This document shows, in pieces, positions 34,444 through 42,819 of a stretch of DNA of 59,409 nt. The DNA comes from an uncultured Akkermansia sp. GTDB taxonomy: Bacteria > Verrucomicrobiota > Verrucomicrobiia > Verrucomicrobiales > Akkermansiaceae. Both the position numbers and the translations under genes were made by a program. Positions within the stretch are counted from its first letter, which is position 1. Every line of letters begins with the position of its first letter. The notes below the pieces were generated by a model, which worked only from the letters and a program-made list of their open reading frames with translations, was not told the DNA's origin and made no database searches. The stretch spans positions 1 to 59,409 of the forward strand of contig CANQAC010000009.1 in assembly GCA_947589345.1 (NCBI GenBank). The letters are read 5' to 3'.

Positions 34444-36873
34444 ATGGATACACCTGACCCGGTCCACGAGGAAAAAATAGCCGAGTTGGCAGAGGCTTTT
34501 CTCGAAAAATTGCGCCGTGGGGACACTGTCACTCCGGAGTCGTATGCGTCGGAATATCCCGATATGGAGAAGGAATTGCTGGAGCTGTTGCCGTCTCTTA
34601 TGCAGATGGAAGAGCTCGGGAAAAGCAGCGCGGCCGCATCGCCGAAAGTCTTTGATTACCCCGAAACGCTCGGCGATTATCACTTGGAGGAGAAACTGGG
34701 CAGCGGCGGTATGGGCACTGTCTTTCGCGCGACGCAGCAGAGCCTGCAGCGCGAGGTCGCGGTGAAGATACTCTCGCCTTCCTGGAGTTCGGATGCCCGG
34801 CACAGCGAGGCCTTCGAAAACGAGTCGAAACTGATCGCAAGACTGCGCCACACCAACATTGTCGAGGTGTTCGGCGCAGGCTCGGAGGGTCCATGGCGGT
34901 ACTATGTGATGAGTTTGGTCAACGGGCAGGGATTGAGGGCCGGCTGTTTGTCACGGGCATTTCCCGGTATGCCCTATGAGCAAGCTGTGGCGAACGTAGG
35001 GCTGCAAGCGGCGGAAGCATTGGCCTATGCTCATGCGCATGGCGTGTTGCACCGGGACATCAAGCCCGGTAATTTACTGCTGGACGATGAAGGAGTGGTG
35101 CACGTGAGTGACTTTGGTCTGGCCACAGTGCTCAATGCCGGGGAAGAAGCCCCGCTGGTGACACAAACGCACGACGGCACGCTGCGCTACATGCCGCCGG
35201 AGCGATTGCTGCGCGGTGAAAATTCCTTTGCAGGGGATCAGTATAGCCTGGGCCTGACGCTGTATGAGCTGATAACCCGGCAGCCGGTGTTCCGAGAAAC
35301 GGAACCCGGGAAACTGGTGCGACATATATGTTCCGATCCGCTCCCTCCGCTGAAGAATGCCGGTGAACTGGGAGCCATTATCAACAAGAGCATCTCCTTT
35401 CACCCCCGGGATCGTTACGCCTCCGTGGCCGATATGGCGGCTGATCTTCGCCGCTACTTGAGTGGCGAGCCTGTGGTGGCGCGGCCGGTGAGTCGTCTGC
35501 GTCGTTACCTCATGTGGGTGCGGCGCAAACCTGCCGTGGCAGCGTGGAGTCATGCGGCGGTCATTTTGATGCTGATGCTGTTTGCCGCCATGATTACGGG
35601 GTATGTTCGGGTGCGGGCGTCGCTGAGAAGCGAGAGTGAACAACGCCGGCTTGCCGAGCGCAACGCTCAGATAGCGGATGCTTCTCTGCAGCGCATTTTC
35701 ACCGGTATGGTGGGCAAAGGCGATTCAGATGACGGCTTTTTACCGCCCTCGCGTGCGGACGCGCGCTTGATTCAGGACCTCATGCCCTATTATGAGCAGA
35801 TCGTGGCCGGGGCCCAAAGTGGCTCTGCCAAAATGGCCGATGCCTGTTTTACTTTGGCCTCCATCGCTTTGCAGACCGGTGATTACGATACGGCCGAGAC
35901 GTACTACCGGCGCACGATCAGTCAACTCGAGTCTGACCCCGTTCGCCGTGTGGAAGCGTACAATGGCTTGGCATCCGCCCTTTATTCTCAGGAGAAGGCG
36001 GATGGTACGCATCCGCGGAGGGAAGAGGCCAATGAGATGCTGCTGCGTATGGTGGATGCACGAAAGGAAAAGGCGTCGTGTGCGGAGCGGTTGAAGCTGG
36101 TGCGAAGTCTGATGCTGGTGGCATTGCACAGCGTATCCTGTTCGTGCGGCGAGCGCTCGGAGTGTACGCATTCCAAACCCGGACGCGGCGTATTGCTCGC
36201 CCGAGCCGTGCAGCTGTTGGCCGGCGTGTTGCGGGAAATTCCGGCGGACAGGCAAGCGCAGCTTGAGCGGGTGGAACTGCTCGCTCTTGCGCGTACGCCG
36301 GAGTTGCAGAAGATTTTGGCGCCGCATGGCGAGCAGGCGATGACGTTGCTGAATGAAATGTTGAAGGCGGAGCCCGATGCCGAAGATTTACGGCGCGTGT
36401 ACTTGCGCCTTTCAGCTCATCAGCCGCCGCCCGGGCGTCAAGCGTCAGATTTGCAACTCGCTTTGGAATACGCTCAAGATTTGCTTGCGGCAAACCCCGG
36501 GGATAGTGAGGCCATACTACTCTATTTTGCGGTGCGCGACCGGTACACGCGAGCGTTGCTCCGTGCGGGGCGCACCCAGGAGGCGGCCCGGGAGGGCGAG
36601 CGTACACTCGGGGTACTCAGTTTTCTGACGGCTCGCGCTGATTTTTCACAAAAGACGCGCGAAAGGTTGATCATGCTCGTGGCCATGCATCCGGCGCGTG
36701 AAGAAGACCGAACCCGTCGGGAGGAGGAATTGCGCACCTTGTTGAAGGATTACGATGGTCGGCGTATTCAAAACCTCAAACGCCGCATGCAACGCATGCG
36801 GCGCGAAATGGAAAAGGTGCGCGGCATCACGAGACCGCCGCGCCCGGAAACAGCTCCCCAATCAGCTCACTGA
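34444..36873 (+). CDS. Transmembrane Ser/Thr protein kinase paired with an ECF sigma factor
   Basis: 809 residues. An N-terminal helical segment (1-70, with SYASEYPDMEKELLELLPSL) is typical of planctomycete-type kinases and may bind the sigma factor. The PknB-like kinase domain (about 78-340) has LGSGGMGTVF, Lys108, HRDIKPGN (Asp205), DFG (Asp223) and GTLRYMPPERL, so it should be active. A transmembrane helix lies at about 370-392. The outer part (about 400-809) is helical with TPR-like spacing and one unusual Cys cluster, SCSCGERSEC, near residue 562. The end is charged and basic. It lies 38 bp after the ECF gene and converges with the GH89 gene with only two bases between stop codons. Confidence 0.93.
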   Translation: MDTPDPVHEEKIAELAEAFLEKLRRGDTVTPESYASEYPDMEKELLELLPSLMQMEELGKSSAAASPKVFDYPETLGDYHLEEKLGSGGMGTVFRATQQSLQREVAVKILSPSWSSDARHSEAFENESKLIARLRHTNIVEVFGAGSEGPWRYYVMSLVNGQGLRAGCLSRAFPGMPYEQAVANVGLQAAEALAYAHAHGVLHRDIKPGNLLLDDEGVVHVSDFGLATVLNAGEEAPLVTQTHDGTLRYMPPERLLRGENSFAGDQYSLGLTLYELITRQPVFRETEPGKLVRHICSDPLPPLKNAGELGAIINKSISFHPRDRYASVADMAADLRRYLSGEPVVARPVSRLRRYLMWVRRKPAVAAWSHAAVILMLMLFAAMITGYVRVRASLRSESEQRRLAERNAQIADASLQRIFTGMVGKGDSDDGFLPPSRADARLIQDLMPYYEQIVAGAQSGSAKMADACFTLASIALQTGDYDTAETYYRRTISQLESDPVRRVEAYNGLASALYSQEKADGTHPRREEANEMLLRMVDARKEKASCAERLKLVRSLMLVALHSVSCSCGERSECTHSKPGRGVLLARAVQLLAGVLREIPADRQAQLERVELLALARTPELQKILAPHGEQAMTLLNEMLKAEPDAEDLRRVYLRLSAHQPPPGRQASDLQLALEYAQDLLAANPGDSEAILLYFAVRDRYTRALLRAGRTQEAAREGERTLGVLSFLTARADFSQKTRERLIMLVAMHPAREEDRTRREEELRTLLKDYDGRRIQNLKRRMQRMRREMEKVRGITRPPRPETAPQSAH

Positions 36874-36875
36874 GC

Positions 36876-39083
36876 TTACTTGAGGACCTGTTCCGCCAGG
36901 AGGAGAAGATCGCCCTTGGGCTTGCGCAGAAGGGGAATTTTGGCGGTGGGGAAGGCCAGTTCGATGGCCTCCACATTCTTATCGTCGCGGATGCGGCTCA
37001 CGATGCGTTCACCATTGTTGGTCACAACAGTTTCACGAGTGCGTCCGGGTTTGACGTTGGCGCCATTGAGCCGGAAGAAAGCGGACCAGCGTGGCAGGTA
37101 ATAGTAGCGGATCAACTCGGAGAGCTGGCGGTGAGCATAATCATTCAGCGAGGTGATGTTGGGGGTCCACGTTGTGATGAGACGCCGCAGGTTGCGAGTC
37201 ATCTCCCCCTTCGTGCCGGCCTCGCGCTGGGCAGCGCCGTCCAGAAAACGCCCGAGCAGGAAGCATTCGTGCGTAGCCAGTACATCTGCGGTCAGCGGGA
37301 AAAGAGCCAGGAACTCCGCGCTCTTTGCGGAGAATTCTTTTTTGTCGTTTGCAACCGCTTTACATTGAGGCAAAATCTCACGCGCCTTTTCTGCAAGCAC
37401 CTGGCGGCATACATCGGCCAAATCGTAGCGAAAACCGCTGCTCTGCATCAATTTTTCATTTTTCTTCGCGGCCGACAGCATCAACCGTCCGGCTTCACGC
37501 ACGTCGCTCGGGTTGTAAAACACGTTGGGATTGCTCCAGGTGGAGGCTTTGTTGGCGTCGAGACTGGGGCGCGCGCAGAGAATGCTCTCCGGGCATCCCT
37601 CGCGCATGCCATCCGGCGAGTACACGCTGAACGCGAGCAGGGACAGGGCTTGCACCAGCTCAGGATCGGCGCTGCCGTATCGTGAGAGAGCAGTGCGCTT
37701 CAGGAACTCTTCGCGGTCGATGAACTCGCGGTTATTCAGGCGCTCAAAGAACAGTTCGTAGTAGATGGGATTCGTTTCGATGCCTTCGGAAAGCAAGCCG
37801 AATCCGGAGGCGCCGCCGGCATCCCCCGAAGCTTTTTCCAGAATGCCAAAGCCGCCGAAGAGTCCATGATTGCCGCCGAAGTTGGCCAGTTCGCACCATA
37901 CATAGGGACGCCCCTGGTAGTCACGCGACAGTCCATTGTTTTCCGAAAGATTTTTTTCCAGCGCCAGGATGACGGTATGCTCGGGATCTGTGCCGCGCAG
38001 CAGCTCCGCCTTTGGGTTGCCGGCCCATGCCTGCAAAAACCAGATGGAGCCCGGTGAAGCTTTTTGCATGGCGTCTTGCACTTCCTTGGCGCATTTCTCC
38101 AAGTTCGCTCCGCCGGTGTTTCCTCCCTCATGAAAGAGGTCGCCGCCAAAGGCTGTGGCTTTGATGCCATAGACTTCCTCCAAATTTTTGTACCAGGCTT
38201 TCGCCAACTTGGCAAAGGCGGAAGAATCGGGGCGTATCACGGCCGGGCGGTTGTAGCCGCCCACCCATTGACCCTGCGGGATGATGTCCTTTTTGTGCTG
38301 AGAGTAGTCGTGAGGAACAAAGCCGACGTAGCCCTGCAGCACCGGGTCCAACCCCAAATCGCGCAGGCGACCCACGATGGCGCGTCCGAGTTTGGCCTCG
38401 CTTTCAATGAGTCCGGCTGATACTGGGCCTCCCTCGCCCTCTAAATTCCCCATATTCCACCAAGCGGCGTAGCATGGATTGGCAATGAATGAGGAGATGG
38501 ACGATTTGGCGCCTATGTCACTCAGGAAACCTTGCCACACCTTCTCCAACCCGGATGTGACCAGCACATAACGAAATCCGTTCAACGCGAGACGATCAAT
38601 TTCATTCAACCAGCGCTCCGGGCTCCAATGCGCGCCCGTGTAGCTGAGCGTGCAGTAATTGAAGGCAAAGTTCATGGGGAGAGTCTCCGGTACATCGACG
38701 GGCTCCTGAGGCACCACAAACTTCGCTGCCGACCGGTTATCTCCGTTCCATGAGAGATGAACGTGGGCGAGGTTGCGCAGGTAATAGCCGTACGCGCGCG
38801 CGCACTCGCGCACATTGGCGGCGGTGATGAGAATTCCCGTCCCCTTGGCGGAGATGACCGGATGTCCTGCACTGCTGTCGATGGCAAAGCTGACGCGGCT
38901 CGCGTATTCGGGAGTGACGCGGCTCACCAGCCCGGCGAGGGCGGTCATGGGGTCCGCTGCGACGATGGCCGTGTCAGATTCTTTAGCCTTCTGCGTGGCG
39001 GCGTAGGTCGATGGGGCGACGAAGGTGACCGCCAGCGAGGCAAGGAGACAACCGAGTGAAGAAAGAGTAGGGACTTTTTTCAT
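36876..39083 (-). CDS. Secreted alpha-N-acetylglucosaminidase (GH89)
   Basis: NAGLU-family glycosidase that removes terminal alpha-linked GlcNAc, known from mucin and heparan sulfate degradation. I start at ATG 39083 (MKKVPTLSSLGCLLASLAV), which opens with a signal peptide ending near TYAATQ; a frame from 39137 would add 18 unlikely residues. GH89 signatures are NFAFNYCTLSYTGAHWSPE, LNGFRYVLVTSGLEKVWQ and WCELANFGGNHGLFGG. The two catalytic glutamates are placed at Glu319 (GDLFHEGG) and Glu433 (LLSEGIETNP), 114 residues apart, close to other family members. 735 residues. The gene follows the pseudopilin gene by 44 bp, so export through that machine is possible. It suits a mucin-degrading gut organism. 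Confidence 0.93.
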   Translation of the reverse strand: MKKVPTLSSLGCLLASLAVTFVAPSTYAATQKAKESDTAIVAADPMTALAGLVSRVTPEYASRVSFAIDSSAGHPVISAKGTGILITAANVRECARAYGYYLRNLAHVHLSWNGDNRSAAKFVVPQEPVDVPETLPMNFAFNYCTLSYTGAHWSPERWLNEIDRLALNGFRYVLVTSGLEKVWQGFLSDIGAKSSISSFIANPCYAAWWNMGNLEGEGGPVSAGLIESEAKLGRAIVGRLRDLGLDPVLQGYVGFVPHDYSQHKKDIIPQGQWVGGYNRPAVIRPDSSAFAKLAKAWYKNLEEVYGIKATAFGGDLFHEGGNTGGANLEKCAKEVQDAMQKASPGSIWFLQAWAGNPKAELLRGTDPEHTVILALEKNLSENNGLSRDYQGRPYVWCELANFGGNHGLFGGFGILEKASGDAGGASGFGLLSEGIETNPIYYELFFERLNNREFIDREEFLKRTALSRYGSADPELVQALSLLAFSVYSPDGMREGCPESILCARPSLDANKASTWSNPNVFYNPSDVREAGRLMLSAAKKNEKLMQSSGFRYDLADVCRQVLAEKAREILPQCKAVANDKKEFSAKSAEFLALFPLTADVLATHECFLLGRFLDGAAQREAGTKGEMTRNLRRLITTWTPNITSLNDYAHRQLSELIRYYYLPRWSAFFRLNGANVKPGRTRETVVTNNGERIVSRIRDDKNVEAIELAFPTAKIPLLRKPKGDLLLLAEQVLK

Positions 39084-39127
39084 AAGATGGGTCAGATAAA
39101 ATACAGGATGCAGGGCGAAAAACGAAA

Positions 39128-39763
39128 TTATTTCCACGAACGTACGTTGGAGAGGTTGTCCTCGTTGGCATTTTTATTGGTGAGGCCATTGCCTTTTCCA
39201 TCGGGTCCCTGGGTGAAAATATCGAAGTCGGGATTGATGCCTTTGCCCGTTTTACCGTCTTTATCGGGCAGTTCGTAACCTTGGCGGTAGCGGTAGGGAT
39301 TGCCCCAGGGATCGAGAATGACGAACACTTTTTTACCCCGTCGCGAATTGGTCATGCGTACGCTCTTTTTGATGGCCGGGATGCCATTGATGGCCTCGCG
39401 TTGCTGCTTGAGCTTGGAGAGCGGTACGATACTTTCGCAGTAGGGAATCCGAACTTCGTTCGTCTGTTCGTCCACGTCCGGTTGACCATCGCCGTCATCA
39501 TCACAGTAGAGCGCCTTGAAAAGCACGTGAGAACTCCACTCATCCCCTTCTCCGGCAGGTACGACGTCCCCGAAATCGGTGCGGTAGCCATTCATGCCGA
39601 CCTCGAGCTGGGCAACTTGAAGCTCGGCGGTCTTATTCATCTGTCGGTTGTTTACCACGCCGGAGGCGACCCAGCCCATGGTGCCGAGAATGGCCAGAAT
39701 CGCCATGACCACAAATATCTCGATAAGCGTGAAGCCGCCTGCGCATTTGATCTCCGTTCGCAT
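39128..39763 (-). CDS. Type II secretion/type IV pilus major pseudopilin (GspG-like)
   Basis: 211 residues. The prepilin peptidase site is GG|FTLIEI with cleavage after Gly10, Phe11 as the mature first residue and Glu5 at position 15. The hydrophobic helix AILAILGTMGWVASGVV follows. The soluble part carries the GspG hallmark DPWGNPYRYRQGYE and an end pattern (IFTQGPDGKG...NEDNLSNVRSW) that resembles the calcium-binding end of GspG. It also has an Asp-rich loop (DDDGDGQPDVDE) that looks like an EF-hand-style calcium site, which is not usual at that position. It is encoded 8 bp behind the GspF gene. Confidence 0.88.
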   Translation of the reverse strand: MRTEIKCAGGFTLIEIFVVMAILAILGTMGWVASGVVNNRQMNKTAELQVAQLEVGMNGYRTDFGDVVPAGEGDEWSSHVLFKALYCDDDGDGQPDVDEQTNEVRIPYCESIVPLSKLKQQREAINGIPAIKKSVRMTNSRRGKKVFVILDPWGNPYRYRQGYELPDKDGKTGKGINPDFDIFTQGPDGKGNGLTNKNANEDNLSNVRSWK

Positions 39764-39771
39764 GACCGTGA

Positions 39772-41064
39772 TTAGACGTTTTTGATGATTTCCATCATCG
39801 GCAGGAACATGGCCAGCACGATGCTGCCCACCACCACGGCCAAACAGACAATCATGATCGGTTCAAGCATGGCTGTGAGCGCCGTCACGGAGTTGTCCAC
39901 CTCTTCGTCATACACCTCGGCCACGCGCATCAGCATGTCCGGCAGACGTCCCGTCTCTTCGCCCACATCAACCATCGAGATAACCATCGGCGGGAAAACC
40001 GGGCTGGTCTGCATCGGCGTGACGATGGATTCACCCTCACGGACGGCATCGTGAATCTTGGTCACGGAGTCGGATACAATGACGTTGCCGGAGGTGTCGC
40101 GGGTGATGTTGAGCGCCTGGAGAATGGGCACGCCGGAGGAGACGAGCGTGCCGAAGGTGCGGGAGAAGCGAGCCACGGCATTCACCTGGTTGAGGTGACC
40201 GAGCTTGGGAAGCTTGAGCATCATGGAATCCACAATGCGTCCGCCCTTCGGGGTGCGGCGCCACAGCGTGAGGAACACAATGAGGGCGAACACGGCGAAG
40301 ATGCCCACAACTGCGTTGGGTATGTACGGAATCAGCGAATCCGCCATGCAGTTGTCCGAGAAATCAAACACAAACTTCGAAAAAGCCGGCAGCTCCATGT
40401 TCTGTCCTTCGAACATTTCCTTGAACTTCGGCACAATCACGAGCATGAGGAAAGTGAGGATGCCCACCGCAATCACCATGATGATCATCGGGTAAATCAT
40501 GGCCGACACCACCTTGCCTCGCAGCTTGCCCGCTTTTTCCTCGTACTCGGCCAAGCGTTTCAGAACGACCTCCAGCACACCGCCGACTTCGCCCGCCTTC
40601 ACCATATTCACAAAAAGACGGTTGAAGAGTTTCGGGTAGGAGGAGAGAGCGTCCGAGAACGTGGAACCGCCTTGCACGGCATCCCCCAGTGCGCCGAGAG
40701 TGGCTCGCAAGTTGTCGTTGGGTTCCTGCTTGTGCAGCACTTGCAGACTCTGCAACAGGGGGAGCCCGGCATCAATCAGCGTGGCAAGCTGGCGGGTGAA
40801 AATCATGAGTTCTTTGCGGCTGATGCTGCCGCCGGCTTTGCCTTTGCCGCCCTTCTTTTTCGGTTTGGCGCCACCTTGTTTTTTCTGCTTGTCGGCTTTC
40901 GTGATCATGCTTTTGGAGGCGGCAGAGCCTGCTTCCTCGCATTCGCGCACCAAAAGCCCTTGCGAGCGCACCATTTCCATGGCGGCTATTTTATTGTCGG
41001 CGCTCACCACGCCGGTGGTCTCGGCGCCGTTTTGGTCGAGGGCAATATAATTAAACTTCGGCAT
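39772..41064 (-). CDS. Type II secretion/pilus inner-membrane platform protein (GspF/PilC)
   Basis: 430 residues. Two GspF domains (about 95-220 and 290-420) each with FTRQLATLIDAGLPLLQSL or FSRTFGTLVSSGVPILQAL, three transmembrane segments, and the conserved DVGEETGRLPDML. A Lys/Gly-rich insert (KKQGGAKPKKKGGKGKAGG, about residues 60-80) precedes the first domain. GspF anchors the assembly platform and contacts the ATPase. It is encoded between the ATPase and pseudopilin genes; a separate GspL/M or PilM-P set is not in the window. Confidence 0.93.
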   Translation of the reverse strand: MPKFNYIALDQNGAETTGVVSADNKIAAMEMVRSQGLLVRECEEAGSAASKSMITKADKQKKQGGAKPKKKGGKGKAGGSISRKELMIFTRQLATLIDAGLPLLQSLQVLHKQEPNDNLRATLGALGDAVQGGSTFSDALSSYPKLFNRLFVNMVKAGEVGGVLEVVLKRLAEYEEKAGKLRGKVVSAMIYPMIIMVIAVGILTFLMLVIVPKFKEMFEGQNMELPAFSKFVFDFSDNCMADSLIPYIPNAVVGIFAVFALIVFLTLWRRTPKGGRIVDSMMLKLPKLGHLNQVNAVARFSRTFGTLVSSGVPILQALNITRDTSGNVIVSDSVTKIHDAVREGESIVTPMQTSPVFPPMVISMVDVGEETGRLPDMLMRVAEVYDEEVDNSVTALTAMLEPIMIVCLAVVVGSIVLAMFLPMMEIIKNV

Positions 41065-41108
41065 AGGTCAGGGTAGAGGGTAAGGGGTGTGTGAAAAAGG
41101 ATTTCCGA

Positions 41109-42776
41109 TCAAGTGTAGCGCAGCACTTCTTCAATAGTGGTGTATCCGTCGAAAATGTTTTGGATTCCATCCTCGCGCAGCGTGTGCATGCCCAGCTCAA
41201 TGGCTTTCTGCTTGAGCGTGATGGAAGGAACATTCTGCGTGATGAGCTCGCGGATGGGTTCGGAAGCGTTCAGCAGTTCGTGAATGCCCTTGCGCCCTTT
41301 GTAACCCGTGTTGCCGCACTTGTCGCAACGCTCACCGGTGAAAAATTGCTGCTGAGCGAGCAGAGCCGGGTTGATGCCCAACTGGTTGAGCAGGCTCCTC
41401 GAGGGTGTGTAGGGGATTTTGCAGTACGGGCAGATCGTGCGCACCAGACGCTGCGCCAGCACCCCGAGCAAGGTGGCTGCCAGCAGGAAGGGCTGCACCC
41501 CCATGTCGATAAAACGCGTCACGGCGCCCGCCGCATCATTCGTGTGCAGGGTGGAGAGAACCAAGTGACCCGTCAACGCCGCCTGAATGGCGATCTGCGC
41601 CGTGTCCTGGTCGCGAATCTCACCCACGAGGATGCGATCCGGGTCCTGACGCAGGAAAGCTCGCAGCACGCGCGGGAAGGTCACGCCGATGCCTTCGTTG
41701 ATGGGCACCTGCACAATGCCGTCGATATCGTATTCCACCGGGTCTTCCGCCGTGAGAATTTTGGTGTCTTCGGTGTTGATTTCGCGCAGGGCGGCGTAAA
41801 GGGTGGTTGTTTTACCGGAGCCGGTGGGTCCTGTGACCACAAAGATGCCGTTGGGCATATTCACGGTGTCCAGGATGTATTCGTGAATGGCCGGGGAGAG
41901 GTTGAGGTTGTTGAGATCGAGGCTCACATTATTGCGGTCGAGCACACGCATCACCACCGACTCGCCATGTTGAGTGGGCAGGGAGTTCACACGCATGTCC
42001 ACGTTGTTGTCGCCCACACGCATCATGATGCGGCCGTCCTGCGGCACGCGATGTTCCGCGATGTTCATGCCGGCCATCACCTTCACGCGCGAGATGATCG
42101 GACTGGCCAGGTGGATGGGCGGAGGAGCCATTTCGTAGAGGGCGCCATCCACACGATAGCGGATCTTGAATTCATGCTCGAAAGGCTCCAGGTGGATGTC
42201 GGATGCTTTTTCCTTGATGGCTTGGGTGATGACCAAGTTCACGAAGCGGACGATGGGTACGGCGTTAGCCTCTTCCGACCCGTCGAGGCTGTTCACGCTC
42301 ATATTGGCCAGGTCTTCCATCAAGTCGCCCATGGCGGCTTCGGTTCCTCCGTAGTACTCCGAGATGCGCGCGCGCACTTCGTAGTCCGCAGCCACGTACA
42401 GGTAGATGTCCTTGCCGGTGATGATACGCAAGTCATCCACCGTCTGGGGATTGAGCGGGTCCTCCAAACACACGTAGAGACCTTCGCCCTCGCGGTACTC
42501 AATGGGCAGGGCGCCATGCAGGCGAGCCTGGGCGGCCGGAAGCATCTCAAGCACCTCCGGCGGAGGAGTAAAGCCTTCCAACGAAATGTACTGCGCCCCC
42601 ACTTCGGAGGCGATGACGTTCCAAAAGTCCTCCGGAGAAGGGACAATGCCGAAGTCGAGCAGCGTTTCCCAGAGTTCCTTGCCGCTGTTGGACATTTCTT
42701 CCACGACGTCCTTCGCCATGGCGCGATCCATGAGACCCGCGTTGATAAAGACGTCCAGAGCCAGTTGGGTATCCAT
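41109..42776 (-). CDS. Secretion/pilus assembly ATPase (GspE/PilB), second of a tandem pair
   Basis: 555-residue hexameric ATPase that drives pseudopilus or pilus assembly. N-terminal MshEN-type domains (about 1-160) are followed by the ATPase core with Walker A GPTGSGKTTTLYA, the Asp box TAEDPVEYDIDGIVQV, Walker B RILVGEIRDQDTA and the His box LSTLHTNDA. The tetracysteine zinc site is complete: CPYC, then CDKCGNTGYKGR after a spacer of about 30 residues. It is encoded 43 bp behind a closely similar ATPase gene on the same strand and precedes gspF by 44 bp. Confidence 0.93.
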   Translation of the reverse strand: MDTQLALDVFINAGLMDRAMAKDVVEEMSNSGKELWETLLDFGIVPSPEDFWNVIASEVGAQYISLEGFTPPPEVLEMLPAAQARLHGALPIEYREGEGLYVCLEDPLNPQTVDDLRIITGKDIYLYVAADYEVRARISEYYGGTEAAMGDLMEDLANMSVNSLDGSEEANAVPIVRFVNLVITQAIKEKASDIHLEPFEHEFKIRYRVDGALYEMAPPPIHLASPIISRVKVMAGMNIAEHRVPQDGRIMMRVGDNNVDMRVNSLPTQHGESVVMRVLDRNNVSLDLNNLNLSPAIHEYILDTVNMPNGIFVVTGPTGSGKTTTLYAALREINTEDTKILTAEDPVEYDIDGIVQVPINEGIGVTFPRVLRAFLRQDPDRILVGEIRDQDTAQIAIQAALTGHLVLSTLHTNDAAGAVTRFIDMGVQPFLLAATLLGVLAQRLVRTICPYCKIPYTPSRSLLNQLGINPALLAQQQFFTGERCDKCGNTGYKGRKGIHELLNASEPIRELITQNVPSITLKQKAIELGMHTLREDGIQNIFDGYTTIEEVLRYT

Positions 42777-42819
42777 AGTTAGTAAGAGGTAGGGTAAGGG
42801 TGTGGTAGGTAGCGGGGTA

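Noticed and set aside
40051..42782. Long plus-strand frames opposite gspF and gspE
   Set aside because: They are His- and Val-rich mirror frames of conserved ATPase and GspF genes, a common effect of the GC-rich third codon position.
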